Shown here: positions 47,041 to 60,725 of the stretch, one piece after another | Layout: every line of letters begins with the position of its first letter | How positions within the stretch are numbered: the first letter of the stretch is position 1 | Assembly (NCBI RefSeq): GCF_030463535.1 | Contig: NC_132892.1 | Coordinates: 30,130,507-30,194,506 of the forward strand | Direction: 5' to 3' | Length of the DNA stretch: 64,000 nucleotides | Origin: Salminus brasiliensis | Taxonomy: Eukaryota > Chordata > Actinopteri > Characiformes > Bryconidae | The notes under the pieces: generated by a model | What the model was told of the DNA's origin: nothing | What the model saw: the letters and a program-made list of their open reading frames with translations, nothing else | The model's database searches: none | Program-made: the position numbers and the translations under genes

Positions 47041-47480
47041 ATAGAGCAGGGATGGGCAGCTCTGGTCCTGGAGGGCCGGATTTCTGCACAGTTCCTTCAC
47101 TTTTCCTGCTCAGGTCACATGCCCCCCCCCCCCCCCCCCCTTTTATAGAAGAACCACTTTCATGCTTCCATGAAGAACATTCCCAGCCAACGTGCTCATG
47201 AAAAATAGGGGCTAGGTGGGTTCCAGGTGGGCATGGGCTCTGAAAGGGTTTGTACATACATAGTGTTGTCCTCTGGTTTCATGATGGCCCCACATTTGGA
47301 CGCCCATCGGGGTCAAGATGGGACCAGGGTATGTCCCAGACGGGGCCCATGTTTATAACCCCTTCTGGTCCCAACACTGCCCCCGATGGGCATCCATATG
47401 TGGGGCCTATATGGAACCGTTCTGGTGGGCTACCCATACAGACCCCACATGGACATGTTAGCTGGGTTGGGCCTCATTTA
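47041..47480. repeat. Dispersed repeats (two families)
   Basis: 47044-47125 has GCAGGGATGGGCAGCTCTGG and TCCTGGAGGGCCGG, a common teleost interspersed motif. 47170-47480 has GGCCCCACATTTGGACGCCC and GATGGGCATCCATATGTGGG, a CCCACAT-type repeat. A C run lies at 47122-47140. Confidence 0.5.
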
Positions 47481-47799
47481 CCAGTATCTTCCCAAGAAAG
47501 TTCTCAGTCCATGAGGTCACAGTTCTGCTCCTGTCAGAATCTTCGCAATGCCAAAAACTCCTATAGAAGGCCTCGCGTGTCCAATAGAGCTCTGTAAGTG
47601 TGAGGAACCTTTCAGGGGGCTAAGATGTAATGGTTCTCTACTAATTTAAAGGTTCTTCGTTCTTCTCACTCATACAGGATCACTGATGCAGTTCAGTGTA
47701 GCTAGCTGTGTGTACTGTTGGCTTTGGCAATTCCACACACTGATGAGGTCTCCTCCTCAAACAGGAATAAGCTCAACATGTGTATAGGTGTACACACTG

Positions 47800-47802
<3 letters not shown>

Positions 47803-47833
<31 letters not shown>
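47803..47833. repeat. CA microsatellite
   Basis: (CA)15; a GT run follows at 48136-48160. Otherwise 47690-48340 shows no gene. Confidence 0.95.
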
Positions 47834-47835
<2 letters not shown>

Positions 47836-48344
47836 TGACGCACTGGATCGACCCAATCGAGTGAGGGCATCCTTTCCACATCAATAGCCCACAATGCATT
47901 ACATCAATGCAGTTACTGCCAGAAGGGACTACACTGAAAGACAGGACTGTGTTGATGCCATGCAGTGTCATTATGTATGTGGAAATGATCCACAACGCTT
48001 AGATCAAGTCAATTCATCAGCTGCCCACCAGCTTTTAACACCTCAAACCTTCTACAAGTTCTAAAAGTTCTAAAAGTTCCTGCTCTACTGACACGACTCG
48101 AGCCCTTGAGCCGCAGTGTGAGGCTCTAGGGGCCTGGTGTGTGTGTGTGTGTGTGTGTGTTGTGTATTTGCTGTGTCTGGCTCCTCTCAAACGATTTCAT
48201 CTCCCAAAGCAAAGAAACACAAAGAGCCGCAATTAATACTGTGTTCTCTTCAAACAGCCCCCGGAGCCTGACCCAGCGCCGGTTAGTCAACAGGACCCCT
48301 CAGCCCAGGTGAGTACAGTGAGGATCTGTACCACTGAACAAGCC

Positions 48345-51275
48345 TGGGATTAAATCTGAGTGTTCAGATTACAAATGATCTGATCTGATTTGTTTCTTGT
48401 GATCAGATTACAAATGATCTGATAAGATTTGTTTCTTAGAGTGTTCAGATTACAAATGATCTGATCTGATTTGTTTCTTAGAGTGTTCAGATTACAAATG
48501 ATCTGATCTGATTTGTTTCTTAGAGTGTTCAGATTACAAATGATCTGATCTGATTTGTTTCTTGTAATCAGATTACAAATAATTTGATATGATTTGTTTC
48601 TTAGAGTGTTCAGATTACAAATGATCTGATCTGATTTGTTTCTTGTGATCAGATTACAAATAATTTGATATGATTTGTTTCTTAGAGTGTTCAGATTACA
48701 AATGATCTGATCTGATTTGTTTCTTAGAGTGTTCAGATTACAAATGATCTGATCTGATTGTTTCTTAGAGTGTTCAGATTACAAATGATCTGATCTGATT
48801 TGTTTCTTAGAGTGTTCAGATTACAAATGATCTGATCTGATTTGTTTCTTAGAGTGTTCAGATTACAAATGATCTGATCTGATTTGTTTCTTGTAATCAG
48901 ATTACAAATAATTTGATATGATTTGTTTCTTAGAGTGTTCAGATTACAAATGATCTGATCTGATTTGTTTCTTGTGATCAGATTACAAATAATTTGATAT
49001 GATTTGTTTCTTAGAGTGTTCAGATTACAAATGATCTGATCTGATTTGTTTCTTAGAGTGTTCAGATTACAAATGATCTGATCTGATTGTTTCTTAGAGT
49101 GTTCGGATTACAAATGATCTGATCTGATTTGTTTCTTAGAGTGTTCAGATTACAAATGATCTGATCTGATTTGTTTCTTAGAGTGTTCAGATTACAAATG
49201 ATCTGATCTGATTTGTTTCTTGTGATCAGATTACAAATAATTTGATATGATTTGTTTCTTAGAGTGTTCAGATTACAAATGATCTGATCTGATTTGTTTC
49301 TTGTGATCAGATTACAAATAATTTGATATGATTTGTTTCTTAGAGTGTTCAGATTACAAATAATTTGATCTGATTTGTTTCTTGTGATCAGATTACAAAT
49401 AATTTGATCTGATTTGTTTCTTAGAGTGTTCAGATTACAAATGATCTGATCTGATTTGTTTCTTAGAGTGTTCAGATTACAAATGATCTGATCTGATTTG
49501 TTTCTTGGAGTGTTAAGATTACAAATGATTACAAATTATCTGATCTAATTTGTTTCTTGGAGTGTTCAGATTACAAATTATCTGATTTGTTTCTTAGAGT
49601 GTTCAGATTACAAATGATCTGATCTGATTTGTTTCTTGGAGTGTTAAGATTACAAATGATCTGATTTGTTTCTTAGAGTGTTCAGATTACAAATTATCTG
49701 ATTTGTTTCTTGGAGTGTTCAGATTACAAATGATCTGATCTGATTTGTTTTTTTAGAGTGTTCAGATTACAAATGATCTGATCTGATTTCTTTCTTAGAG
49801 TGTTCAGATTACAAATGATCTGATCTGATTGTTTCTTAGAGTGTTCGGATTACAAATGATCTGATCTGATTTGTTTCTTAGAGTGTTCAGATTACAAATG
49901 ATCTGATCTGATTTGTTTCTTAGAGTGTTCAGATTACAAATGATCTGATCTGATTTGTTTCTTGTGATCAGATTACAAATAATTTGATATGATTTGTTTC
50001 TTAGAGTGTTCAGATTACAAATGATCTGATTTGTTTCTTGTGATCAGATTACAAATAATTTGATATGATTTGTTTCTTAGAGTGTTCAGATTACAAATGA
50101 TCTGATATGATTTGTTTCTTGTGATCAGATTACAAATAATTTGATATGATTTGTTTCTTAGAGTGTTCAGATTACAAATGATCTGATCTGATTTGTTTCT
50201 TAGAGTGTTCAGATTACAAATGATCTGATCCGATTTGTTTCTTAGAGTGTTCAGATTACAAATTATCTGATATGATTTGTTTCTTGTGATCAGATTACAA
50301 ATTATCTGATATGATTTGTTTCTTGTGATCAGATTACAAATGATCTGATCTGATTTGTTTCTTAGAGTGTTCAGATTACAAATGATCTGATCCGATTTGT
50401 TTCTTAGAGTGTTCAGATTACAAATTATCTGATCTGATTTGTTTCTTAGAGTGTTCAGATTACAAATGATCTGATCTGATTTGTTTCTTGGAGTGTTAAG
50501 ATTACAAATGATTACAAATTATCTGATCTAATTTGTTTCTTGGAGTGTTCAGATTACAAATTATCTGATTTGTTTCTTAGAGTGTTCAGATTACAAATGA
50601 TCTGATCTGATTTGTTTCTTGGAGTGTTAAGATTACAAATGATCTGATTTGTTTCTTAGAGTGTTCAGATTACAAATTATCTGATTTGTTTCTTGGAGTG
50701 TTCAGATTACAAATGATCTGATCTGATTTGTTTCTTAGAGTGTTCAGATTACAAATGATCTGATCTGATTTCTTTCTTAGAGTGTTCAGATTACAAATGA
50801 TAAATACAAATGATGTACAAATGATCTGATCCGATTTGTTTCTTGGAGTGTTCAGATTACAAATGATCTGATCTGATTTCTTTCTTAGAGTGTTCAGATT
50901 ACAAATGATAAATACAAATGATGTACAAATGATCTGATCTGATTTGTTTCTTAGAGTGTTCAGATTACAAATGATCTGATCTGATTTCTTTCTTAGAGTG
51001 TTCAGATTACAAATGATAAATACAAATGATGTACAAATGATCTGATCCGATTTGTTTCTTGGAGTGTTCAGATTACAAATGATCTGATCTGATTTGTTTC
51101 TTGGAGTGTTCAGATTACAAATGATCTGATCTGATTTCTTTCTTAGAGTGTTCAGATTACAAATGATCTGATCTGATTTGTTTCTTAGAGTGTTCAGATT
51201 ACAAATGATAATTACAAATGATGTACAAATGATCTGATCTGATTTGTTTCTTAAATCTGAGAGTTCAGATTTAAT
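48345..51275 (+). repeat. 42-bp minisatellite, 2.9 kb, higher-order
   Basis: About 70 units built on TGATCTGATCTGATTTGTTT, CTTAGAGTGTTCAGATTACA and AA, with a shorter variant (TTGTGATCAGATTACAAATA). Blocks recur at fixed spacing: the GGAGTGTTAAGATTACAAAT variant with its neighbours appears at 49507 and again at 50490, 983 bp apart. A GATGTACAAATGATCTGATC variant recurs four times near 50815-51240. Confidence 0.97.
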
Positions 51276-51414
51276 ATTCTTTACAATATCCTTTAATTTT
51301 GCTTCTTACATATTTCTTAAAAATTGTATTCATGTGCTCACAAATATTTTAAGACCCTGCCCTCAATAAGGCAGCACTGTCTGATCTTCCACTGTGAAAT
51401 AAAGACTTTTATTT

Positions 51415-51490
51415 ATATCTGAACTTTCAGATTTAAGCAACAAATCAGATCTGATCATTTGTAATCTGGGTGCTCAGACTAAAAGAACAA
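51415..51490 (-). repeat. Inverted copy of the 42-bp unit
   Basis: AAGCAACAAATCAGATCTGA and TCATTTGTAATCTGGGTGCT are the reverse complement of the array unit, and TCTGAACTTTCAGATTTAA mirrors the array's right edge at 51250-51275. Confidence 0.88.
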
Positions 51491-51499
51491 ATCTGATTT

Positions 51500-52640
51500 T
51501 CTTGTCGTCACTTTTGACTGTGGATGAAGGTTAATGCTGTTACATGCTGTTTACTGGCTGCTGAACTGCTACTAAGACAAGCTTGGGCTATTATCACATA
51601 TGAGCTTGAGTTCTAGTGAGCTTGGTTGGCTCCTACTGTAAGAATAGAGGCTTAAACACTGTGCTGCAGTTTTGCGTGGCACAGGGCCGTTACCACAGAG
51701 TTTTATAAATCAGTAATCTTGTAGGAGATTTCTGCTCTAGATACCTGAAGGAAGTAAAAAACGACCTCTAAGTGGGAAAATTCGACTGCATACCATTATT
51801 TCAAACGAGTAATAAAGAAATAAATGAATGAATAAGCTCAGTTACTCCGAGGATGAACGCTGCCAGCATTACTTGTGTTGTGCTTGTTGTTGAAACCTGT
51901 ATTTATGCAGAACCAGGAGCAGACAGACTTACAACAGATTAAATCCAAAGCATACAGAGACTCCAATTTCCTACATAATTCAGACTTCATTTACAGTAAA
52001 GAAAAACCGAAGCGTACAGATGTGCTGAAAGACAGACAGATGTTCTGCGGTTTGATATTTTCACAGTATAACCAAAGCTTGAGCGGCAAGCCCGCGTTCA
52101 GACGACGTCTCGTTGGTTTATAATGGTTTAGGGAGATGTGCGATGGGATAAACTCTGCGGGCTCGTGTGACGAGCTCACGCTCCTGACAGTGTAAACACT
52201 TATCTCTCCAAATCTAAGAAGAGCAGCTCAGCCAAGAGTCTGATTTCCCCTCTTACCACAAATGTAGTCGGTCAGCTGAGTCATGTTTGGTGTCTGAAGT
52301 TGCTGAAGTGCTTCTGTAGTTTCACACTGGAGCTACGAGGCTAATGTGTACGTCCATGTATGTCTGGCCTGGTGCTCAATTAGGGGGGCCGTATTTCAGC
52401 TTTCATAAAAGAGGACACTGCGAGGACACGGAGGAGGATATTGTGGTTGGGATGTTGTGGCTGGGGAGGCTTTAAGTACGCCTAAGTTGTAGGACTGTGA
52501 CAGTGTGTGTGTGTGTGTGTGTTTGCAGCTATATTAATGAACATTCATACATAAGCATTTACTCATTTACCAAAACTAAAAAATAACTAAAAAAAACTGT
52601 GTTTATTTACATTTGCATTTAGGCATTTTAGTCCATTTCT
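51500..52640. other. Upstream flank, no gene
   Basis: Unique-looking sequence with no coding exon recognised; a GT run lies at 52505-52523. Confidence 0.55.
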
Positions 52641-52654
52641 AATCAGCTGTGGTG

Positions 52655-53115
52655 GGAAGCAGTTTGACCAATGGAGGATGTAGATGAAGGTACATGTAGA
52701 CCAATAGTGGTGATGAGAGGGAGGGGCTTAAGTAGTTTGACTAATGCTGAATGTTGATAAAGGGACATGTAGAGCAATAGTGGCAATGAGAGGGAGGGGC
52801 TTATGCAGTTTGACCAATGAAGGATGTAGATGAAGGTGCATGTAGACCAATAGTGGCGATGAGAGGGAGGGGCTTAAGCAGTTTGACCAATGGTGAAAGT
52901 TGATGAAGGTGCATGTAGACCATTGGGGCGATGAGAGGGAGGGGCTTAAACAGTTTGACCAACAGTGGGTGTTGATGAAGGTACATGTAGACCAATAGTG
53001 GAGATGAGAGGGTGGGTCTTAAGCAAGTTGACCAATATTTTATGTAAATGAAGGTACATGTAGACCAATAGTGGCGATGAGAGGGAGGGGCTTAAGTAGT
53101 TTGACTAATAGTAGA
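52655..53115. repeat. 73-bp minisatellite (GTTTGACCAAT family)
   Basis: Six units: GTTTGACCAATGAAGGATGT, AGATGAAGGTGCATGTAGAC, CAATAGTGGCGATGAGAGGG and AGGGGCTTAAGCA. Unrelated to the other 73-bp family. Confidence 0.94.
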
Positions 53116-53664
53116 TGTAGATTTACATAGGAGTAGGCGGTGAGAAGGTGGGGCCTACGCAGATTAATTAGCCTAATTAGCTGAATAGTGGCATTGAGGG
53201 GCGGGGCAGGTGTTCAGGTGTTTAAACCAGGTGTTTAAATCTGTAAAAACAAAAATCCAGCTGATGTGATTTTACACAGTTTAGAAATGTAGATCTTTTT
53301 TATTCACATCTTAAAAAGAGGGAACAAGACGACGTACAGTCTGTCCAATCACGGCGGACTGAACCCCCTTTTTTGTTCAGTGTTACTAATAATAATCACT
53401 TCCACAAAAAAGAGCCTCATGCATCTTCACATGTGAATCGGTCAAAAACCACATGTGTGTTTTCCTGTAAGGGTTGGTGGACTGACTGCAGTTATAACAG
53501 CGAGGAGAAACCGTGTGATCTGTCCCCACACTATTCCTTTAAGAAGCCACAAGAATGCAGGAGGGTGTCAGTGCACTGAACATCATGCTGAATCAGATTA
53601 GAAACATGTACGGCGTGAGGGGATGAAGACGTTCACAGACAAGGGACTTCTTTGAGACAGTTCA

Positions 53665-53699
<35 letters not shown>

Positions 53700-53828
53700 T
53701 GTGTGATTATCTATTTCTCTTTCCTTATATCAATCTTAACCAAATATCCCATGTACTCCCATTGGGGGTAACCTAAGTGTAGTCAGTCACTAGTTTTGCA
53801 CTGGAGCTACAAGGCTCACGCTAGCTAC
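53116..53828. other. Upstream flank, no gene
   Basis: No coding potential; GT run at 53669-53705. Confidence 0.55.
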
Positions 53829-53909
53829 ACTACATGTCCAAAAGTTTGTGGACACCCCTTCTAATGAATGCATTCGGCTACATTAGGTTGCACCCATTGC
53901 TGACAAAGA

Positions 53910-53945
<36 letters not shown>

Positions 53946-54305
53946 CCTGTCTAGTCCCTGTAAGACATGAACCTGATACTATTGGCACCAAAGAGGGGTA
54001 TAAAGCCCCCCAGCATTGAGCTGTGGAGCAGTGGAGCTAACTGGTGCTTCATCCAGTACTTTAGGATGGTGAGGTGGGGTGGTGATCTTCCAGCATCCTG
54101 GCTTCACTAACTTCAGCTCTTGTTGCTGAATGCAATCAGATCCTCACAGCAATGCTCCAGCTCCAAAATCTAGTAGAAAGCCTTCTTCCCTGGACAGTAG
54201 AGACGGTTACCCCAACAAAAGAAGGATGGGCTTTTTTAATACCCTTGATTTCAGAAGAAACAATGAGTGATCAGGTGTCCCAATACTTTTGTCCATATAC
54301 TGTAT
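53829..54305 (-). mobile_element. Family-A TIR element
   Basis: Starts TACACTACATGTCCAAAAGT, ends CCAATACTTTTGTCCATATA with CTGTA. A CA microsatellite (53911-53943) interrupts it. Confidence 0.83.
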
Positions 54306-55130
54306 TCATTAATGGGCATCTGTGAACAGCAAGTAGTGTGAATTGTGTGAATCCTCACACACTCGCCTCAAACCTCATGCATGTGTTCAGTCATTCATTT
54401 GGCTTTCACTGGAGCTAGCATGAAGCTAATGTGGATAAGAAGTAATGGAAGTCTGTGTGCAGCAGTTAGCATTGTGCTAACTGCTCAAATCCTCACTTAT
54501 TTGCCCCGAACTGTGCTGAATTCACACGTTCTTGTTATGTATGATGAAAATATAAGCTGATCTGTATGCTGTGTACAGATCTCTTGATGATTGGGCCAAC
54601 AGAAATGAGCCGAAATGAGCTGAATTGAAATGTGGCCAAGGCTGCATCCGAGGAAGGCTGACTCGTCCGCCCGTTATTTTACTGAAGGCCGCTCCATCCT
54701 GAAGGATCCTTGACATGCAGCCGAAAAATGCGTCCTTCGTTTGTGAGGAACTGAAGGACTAGACTGGAGGATTCTTCAAGATCTTTAGAGACCGTTTGCA
54801 CCTCGTTCCAGAAGAGACTGGAAATGTGCTGAGTAATAAAAACCTCTATTACAACACGTCTTCTCAGGTTTCCGCTCTGTCATCAGCTCTGAACACACCT
54901 GGTTCAGTGAATCAGCTCACTGTTATGCTCTGTGGGCTGAACTGGGTGTGTTAGAGCCAGAGATTTGCAGCACGTAACTGCGGCAAGTGAACTCATCGTA
55001 GATCCAGAACTATTAATGTAATATTTTTCAGATTTTTTGCAAGAATATTTATTTTATTTCGATTAGTTTGCATTACTATTAGGCATTTTACCAGTTTTAG
55101 GTCATTTGATCTAATTAAAATGAATCAGTT
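54306..55130. other. Upstream flank, no gene
   Basis: Nothing recognised besides short AT-rich runs. Confidence 0.5.
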
Positions 55131-56010
55131 TTTGAAATAAGTGAAGTAGCCAGTATTATTTGTTAAAATAATAATATTTCTTGAAATTAGTGAAATTTTT
55201 GGCATTATTTCTTAAAAATAGAAAAATTATCTGCATTACTTTTTGAAATAAGTGAAATTATCTGCATTATTTTCTTAAATAGGAGACATTGGCATTATTT
55301 CTTAAAATAAGTGAAATTTTCTACATTATTTCCTACAATAGGTCAAATTATCTGCATTATTATAATATATTGTAATGTATTGTAAATAAAATCTGTATTA
55401 TTTCTTGAAATTAGTGAAATGATATGCATTATTCCTTGAAATAAGAGAAATTATTTTTATTATATCTTGAAATTATCAAAATGATATGCATTATATCTTG
55501 AAATTATCAAAATGATATGCATTATTTCTTAAAATAAGTGAAATTATCAGCATTATTTCTTAAAAATCTGCATTACTTTTTGAAATAAGAGAAATGATCT
55601 GCATTATTTCCTGAAATTAGTTAAATTTTCTGCATTATCCCTTGAAATAATAGAAATTATCTGTATTATTTCGTGACATTAGTAGAATTATATGCATTAT
55701 TTCTTAAAATAAGTGAAATTATCTACATTATTGTTTATAATATGTGAAATTATCTGCATTATTTCTTAAAATAAGTGAAATTATCTGCATTATTTCTTAA
55801 AATAAGTGAAATTATCTGCATTATTTCTTAAAATAAGTGAAATTATCTACATTATTGTTTATAAGTGAAATTATCTGCATTATTGTTTATAATAAGTGAA
55901 ATTATCACATTATTGTTTATAAGTGAAATTATCTGCATTATTTCTTAAAATAAGTGAAATTATCTGCATTATTGTTTATAATAAGTGAAATTATCTACAT
56001 TACTTCTTGA
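55130..56010. repeat. 30-bp minisatellite
   Basis: About 28 units of AAATAAGTGAAATTATCTGC plus ATTATTTCTT, most regular from 55700 to 55990. Confidence 0.95.
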
Positions 56011-56565
56011 ACTAGGTGAAATAAAGGCACCATTTCCTAAAATAAGTAAAACCATGATACATTCTGGAGGTGTGATAAACTACACTGTAATGGTGTTAAA
56101 ACAGAGTCAGAATGAGAAGTATTACATGTCTGGTCTGGATTTAGGAGGGCCGCCGTGGTGGTTTAGGTGCAGAGTGTGTTGTGTGATCTGCTGTGATGTC
56201 ATGGTGTGTGGCAGTTTGAAGGCTGCACTGAGAGCTGAGAGTTGTCAGGTTTTGGGATGTTTTGTGTTTCTTCTGATCAGTTCCCATCAGCTTCACTCTG
56301 CACGCCTCCCCTCACACACACCGTCCAGCTCCTCTCACTGTGGGCTCTGCAGCTGTGGGCTGTGGGACGCCTGCGCTTCCTCCCCCTCACACACACTCAC
56401 ACACACAACTGAGGCCACCAAACAAAGCAAGTTACACCCGAGTACACAGAGCACACCAGGACAGAACACACTGCAACACACACCGGCGGCAGTGTGCTCT
56501 GATGTGTGTTTGGGAGAGCACACAGGGCCCTGGGTGTTAAGTCTGTAGTGAGTGTATGTGTCCAG

Positions 56566-56566
<1 letters not shown>

Positions 56567-56621
<55 letters not shown>
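56567..56621. repeat. CT microsatellite
   Basis: (CT)n of about 54 bp; CA run at 56760-56780. The rest of 56010-56830 shows no supported gene. Confidence 0.95.
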
Positions 56622-56624
<3 letters not shown>

Positions 56625-56829
56625 TGTTAGCTCTTCCTGCAGAAACCAACAAACATTAGGAAACATGATCCGGAGCAACAATGAGTTCAAAACGCGCATC
56701 TGGACCACAGCGGGAAAAACGAGAGAACCACTGGCGGCAAACCAAAACAGCTCACAAGGACACACACACACACACACACAACCAGTTAAATGTAGAGCAC
56801 TGGGAATATATCACCCGTTCATTTTTACT

Positions 56830-57625
56830 AATTATTCAGTGTCTACTATAAAGTATTCAGTATCTGCTATAAATGATTCAGTATTTACTATAAAGCATTC
56901 AGTATCTACTTTTTTCAGTATCTACTATAAGGTATTCATTATCTGCTATAAATTATTCAGTATCTACTATAAATTACTCAGTATCTGCTAAAAATTATTC
57001 AGTATCTACTATAGTATTTAGTATCTCCTATAAAGTATTTAGTATCTGTTATAAAGTATTAAGTATCTGTTATAAAGTATTAAGTATCTGCTAAAAAGTA
57101 CTCACTATCCGCTAAAAAATATTCAGTATCTACTATAAAGTATTCAGTATCTACTATAAATTATTCAGTATCTCCTATAAAGTACTCACTATCTGCTAAA
57201 AAATATTCAGTGTCTACTATAAATTATTCAGTATCTGCTAAAAATTATTCAGTATCTGCTATAAAGTATTCAGTATCTACTTTTTTCAGTATCTACTATA
57301 AGGTATTCATTATCTGCTATAAATTATTCAGTATCTACTATAAATTATTTAGTATCCACTATAAAGTATTTAGTATCCACTATAAAGTATTCAGTATCCA
57401 CTATAAAGTATTTGGTAAGTGCTATAAAATATTCAGTATCTACTTTAAATTATTCAGTATCTACTATATTTTTTAGTATCTACTATAAATTGTTAAATAT
57501 CCTCTATAAAGTATTTAGTAACTGCTATAAAGTATTCAGTATCTACTTTAAATGCTTCAGTATCTGCTATAAATGATTCAATGTTTGTGCTATGTTATTC
57601 CATAACTACTACAAATTATTCAGTA
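56830..57625 (+). repeat. 21-bp minisatellite, upstream (copy 4)
   Basis: About 38 units of ATTCAGTATCTACTATAAAT with G or T, 16.5 kb upstream of the jag1 start. Same unit as the three intronic arrays. Confidence 0.93.
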
Positions 57626-57889
57626 ACAAATCAGCACTTTGTCATGCCACCCAAAGCCTTCACACAAAAGCTTAGCACTGGGGTCAGGGGTCATGTGAGG
57701 TCACTCAGTGTGTGACCTTGTGTCACCCCCGAGGCTAAACTGGGATGATGGTGGAGGCCAAAGTGTTGGATTCAGACCCAACAGTGTATCTTAATATGGT
57801 TCCACCAGCGTGGGAACCGCACACGGTTTAACAGCAAAGATATACAATAACAACATTAAGGTAATATTAGCATTACGATTATGACCTCT

Positions 57890-59720
57890 GCTTTTATTCT
57901 AATGCTATATAGAGTTAATTACAGGTAGACACTTTCACTAACCACTGACTTTATGTTTATTTGGGTTTATTCTAATGCTATATAGAGTTAATTACAGGTA
58001 GACACTTTCACTAACCACTGACTTTATGTTTATTTGGGTTTATTGTTATGTTATATAAAGTTAATTACAGGTAGACACTCTCACTGACCACTGACTTTAT
58101 GTTTATTTGGGTTTATTGTAATGTTATATAGAGTTAATTACAGGTAGACACTCTTACTGACTTTATGTGTATTTGGGTTTATTCTAATGTTATATAGAGT
58201 TAATTACAGGTAGACGCTCTCACTGACCACTGATCTTTATTTATTTAGGTTTATTCTAATGTTATATAGAGTTCATTAGAGGTAGACACACTCACTAACC
58301 ACTGACTATGTTTATTTGAGTTTATTCTAATGTTATATAGAGTTAATTACAGGTAGACACTCTCACTAACCACTGACTTTATGTTTATTTGAGCTTATTC
58401 TAATGTTATATAGAGTTAATTACAGGTAGACACTCTCACTGACCACTGACTTTATGCTTATTTGGGTTTATTCTAATGTTATATAGAGTTTATTACAGGT
58501 AGACACTCTCACTGACCACTGACTTTACGTTTATTTGGGTTTATTGTTATGTTATATAAAGTTAATTACAGGTAGACACTCTCACTGACCACTGACTTTT
58601 ATTTATTTAGGTTAATTCTAATGTTATATAGAGTTAATTACAGGTAGACACTCTCACTGACCACTGACTTTATGTTTATTAGGGTTTATTCTAATGTTAT
58701 ACAGAGTTAATTACAAGTAGACACTGGTTTTATGTTTATTTGGGTTTATCCTAATGTTATATAGAGTTAATTACAGGTAGATGCTCTCACTGACCACTGA
58801 CTTTATGTTTACTAGGGTTTATTCTAATAGTATAAAGAGTTAATGACATGTAGACACTCTCACTGACCACTGATTTTATGTTTATTAGGGTTTATTCTAA
58901 TGTTATACAGAGTTAATTACAAGTAGACACTGGTTTTATGTTTATTTGGGTTCATCCTAATGTTATATAGAGTTAATTACAGGTAGACGCTCTCACTGAC
59001 CACTGACTTTATGTTTATTTGGATTTATTCTAATGTTATATAGAGTTAATTACAGGTAGACACTCTCACTGACCACTGACTTTATGTTTATTAGGGTTTA
59101 TTCTAATGTTATACAGAGTTAATTACAAGTAGACACTGGTTTTATGTTTATTTGGGTTTATCCTAATGTTATATAGAGTTAATTACAGGTAGACGCTCTC
59201 ACTGACCACTGACTTTATGTTTATTTGGATTTATTCTAATGTTATATAGAGTTAATTACAGGTAGACACTCTCACTGACCACTGACTTTATGTTTATTAG
59301 GGTTTATTCTAATGTTATACAGAGTTAATTACAAGTAGACACTGGTTTTATGTTTATTTGGGTTTATCCTAATGTTATATAGAGTTAATTACAGGTAGAC
59401 GCTCTCACTGACCACTGACTTTATGTTTATTTGGATTTATTCTAATGTTATATAGAGTTAATTACAGGTAGACGCTCTCACTGACCACTGACTTTATGTT
59501 TATTTGGGTTTACTCTAATGTTATATAGAGTAAATTAAAGGTAGACACTCTTACTGACCAATGACTATCTGTTTATTCAGATTTATTCTAATGTTATATA
59601 AATTTAACTACAGGTAGACACTCACTGACCACTGACTTTATGTTAATTTAGGTTTCTGTTATATATACTGTTATATAGAGCTTTACAGGTAGACACTCTC
59701 ACTGACCACTGACTTGTTTA
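57890..59720 (+). repeat. 73-bp minisatellite, long array
   Basis: About 25 units: TAATGTTATATAGAGTTAAT, TACAGGTAGACACTCTCACT, GACCACTGACTTTATGTTTA and TTTGGGTTTATTC. Reverse complement of the intron 11 array at 18310-18690. A two-unit subpattern with AAGTAGACACTGGTTTTATG recurs every few units. Confidence 0.96.
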
Positions 59721-60510
59721 AGACGTTTGCACAGTGCTGTTGGTGTGCCTGTGAGTCCACTTATCAGACTGACTGTGGAGAGCTCCTGCCCTGTGGATGA
59801 CGGATGTTCTGACCTAAGGAAACACAAAGGTCACTTCAGGCTTTCTGCTGGATCACACACACACACACATGATCACATGGCGGCCACTTTCGTAGAACAC
59901 ACACCCGATACAGGAATTGTATCATAACATGAATCAAATATGAATCTGTTCCTGTAAACTCACACCCACAGCAGCCGATACACGAGATAAACCTTCTCAA
60001 GCCTTCTTAAACATTCTGTCTCACACTAGAGAGATATGAGAGCCCATGAGGGACGGGAAGGGGAAGGTAATTCCTCATAATCCATTGTAAAATGTCATTT
60101 TTAATTTCCCCTCAATTACGTGGTTTCCAAGTTCCACCCGCTAGCTAGCACTCCTCTATTGCACAATCCTACTACAAACAAAGGTGCTACAAAATCCAGG
60201 ACTGGAAACTGGATTCAAGGTGCAGATCTGAAGACCTGGGTTCTATAGGATTGCTCAAAGAACCATTTCTAGCACCTTTATTTTGAAGAGTGCAGTGCTG
60301 GAAGGGTCAAGGCTACAAAGTACTTATAGGTAAGTCTAAGTTTAATGAGGGGGGACTTTCCCCAGTAGCACAACAATTTTGGCGACCCTCCACCGTTCCA
60401 AGTGTTACAAGACCACCCATTCATATTTCAACCACTGACCAGCCTCCTCATTTATAACGTCTCTGAATATCACCTTCCTCCAGGTCACATGAGGAAGTGC
60501 TTGGAGGAGA
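59721..60510. other. Upstream flank, no gene
   Basis: No gene; a GGTTCT-type fragment lies at about 60230-60300. Confidence 0.5.
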
Positions 60511-60725
60511 AGCTTAAGTGTCAGTTCTGATACAATCAGCTACATCTCAGTATATGGTGGAAGAGATGGACAGTCATCCCACCCACCCAGAGAGAGAGAG
60601 AGGCCAGAGAACTGCACTGTCTTGGACTCCCAGTTACGGATGGCTGTGGCATCACTGGGGATCGAACCAGCAATCTCCTAATGATAGGGCAACCACTTAG
60701 ACACCAGGAGCTTTACTGCCCGGTG
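60510..60725 (-). mobile_element. tRNA-derived SINE
   Basis: Minus strand: GGTGTCTAAGTGGTTGCCC resembles an A box, GCTGGTTCGATCCCC a B box. Same general design as the element at 2690-2935. Confidence 0.6.

Noticed and set aside
48345..51275. CRISPR-like array of regular repeats
   Set aside because: Units are contiguous with no unique spacers, there are no cas genes, and the context is eukaryotic.
55985..56548. Plus-strand open frame of 187 codons
   Set aside because: Starts inside the 30-bp minisatellite, no domain recognised, no splice or family support.
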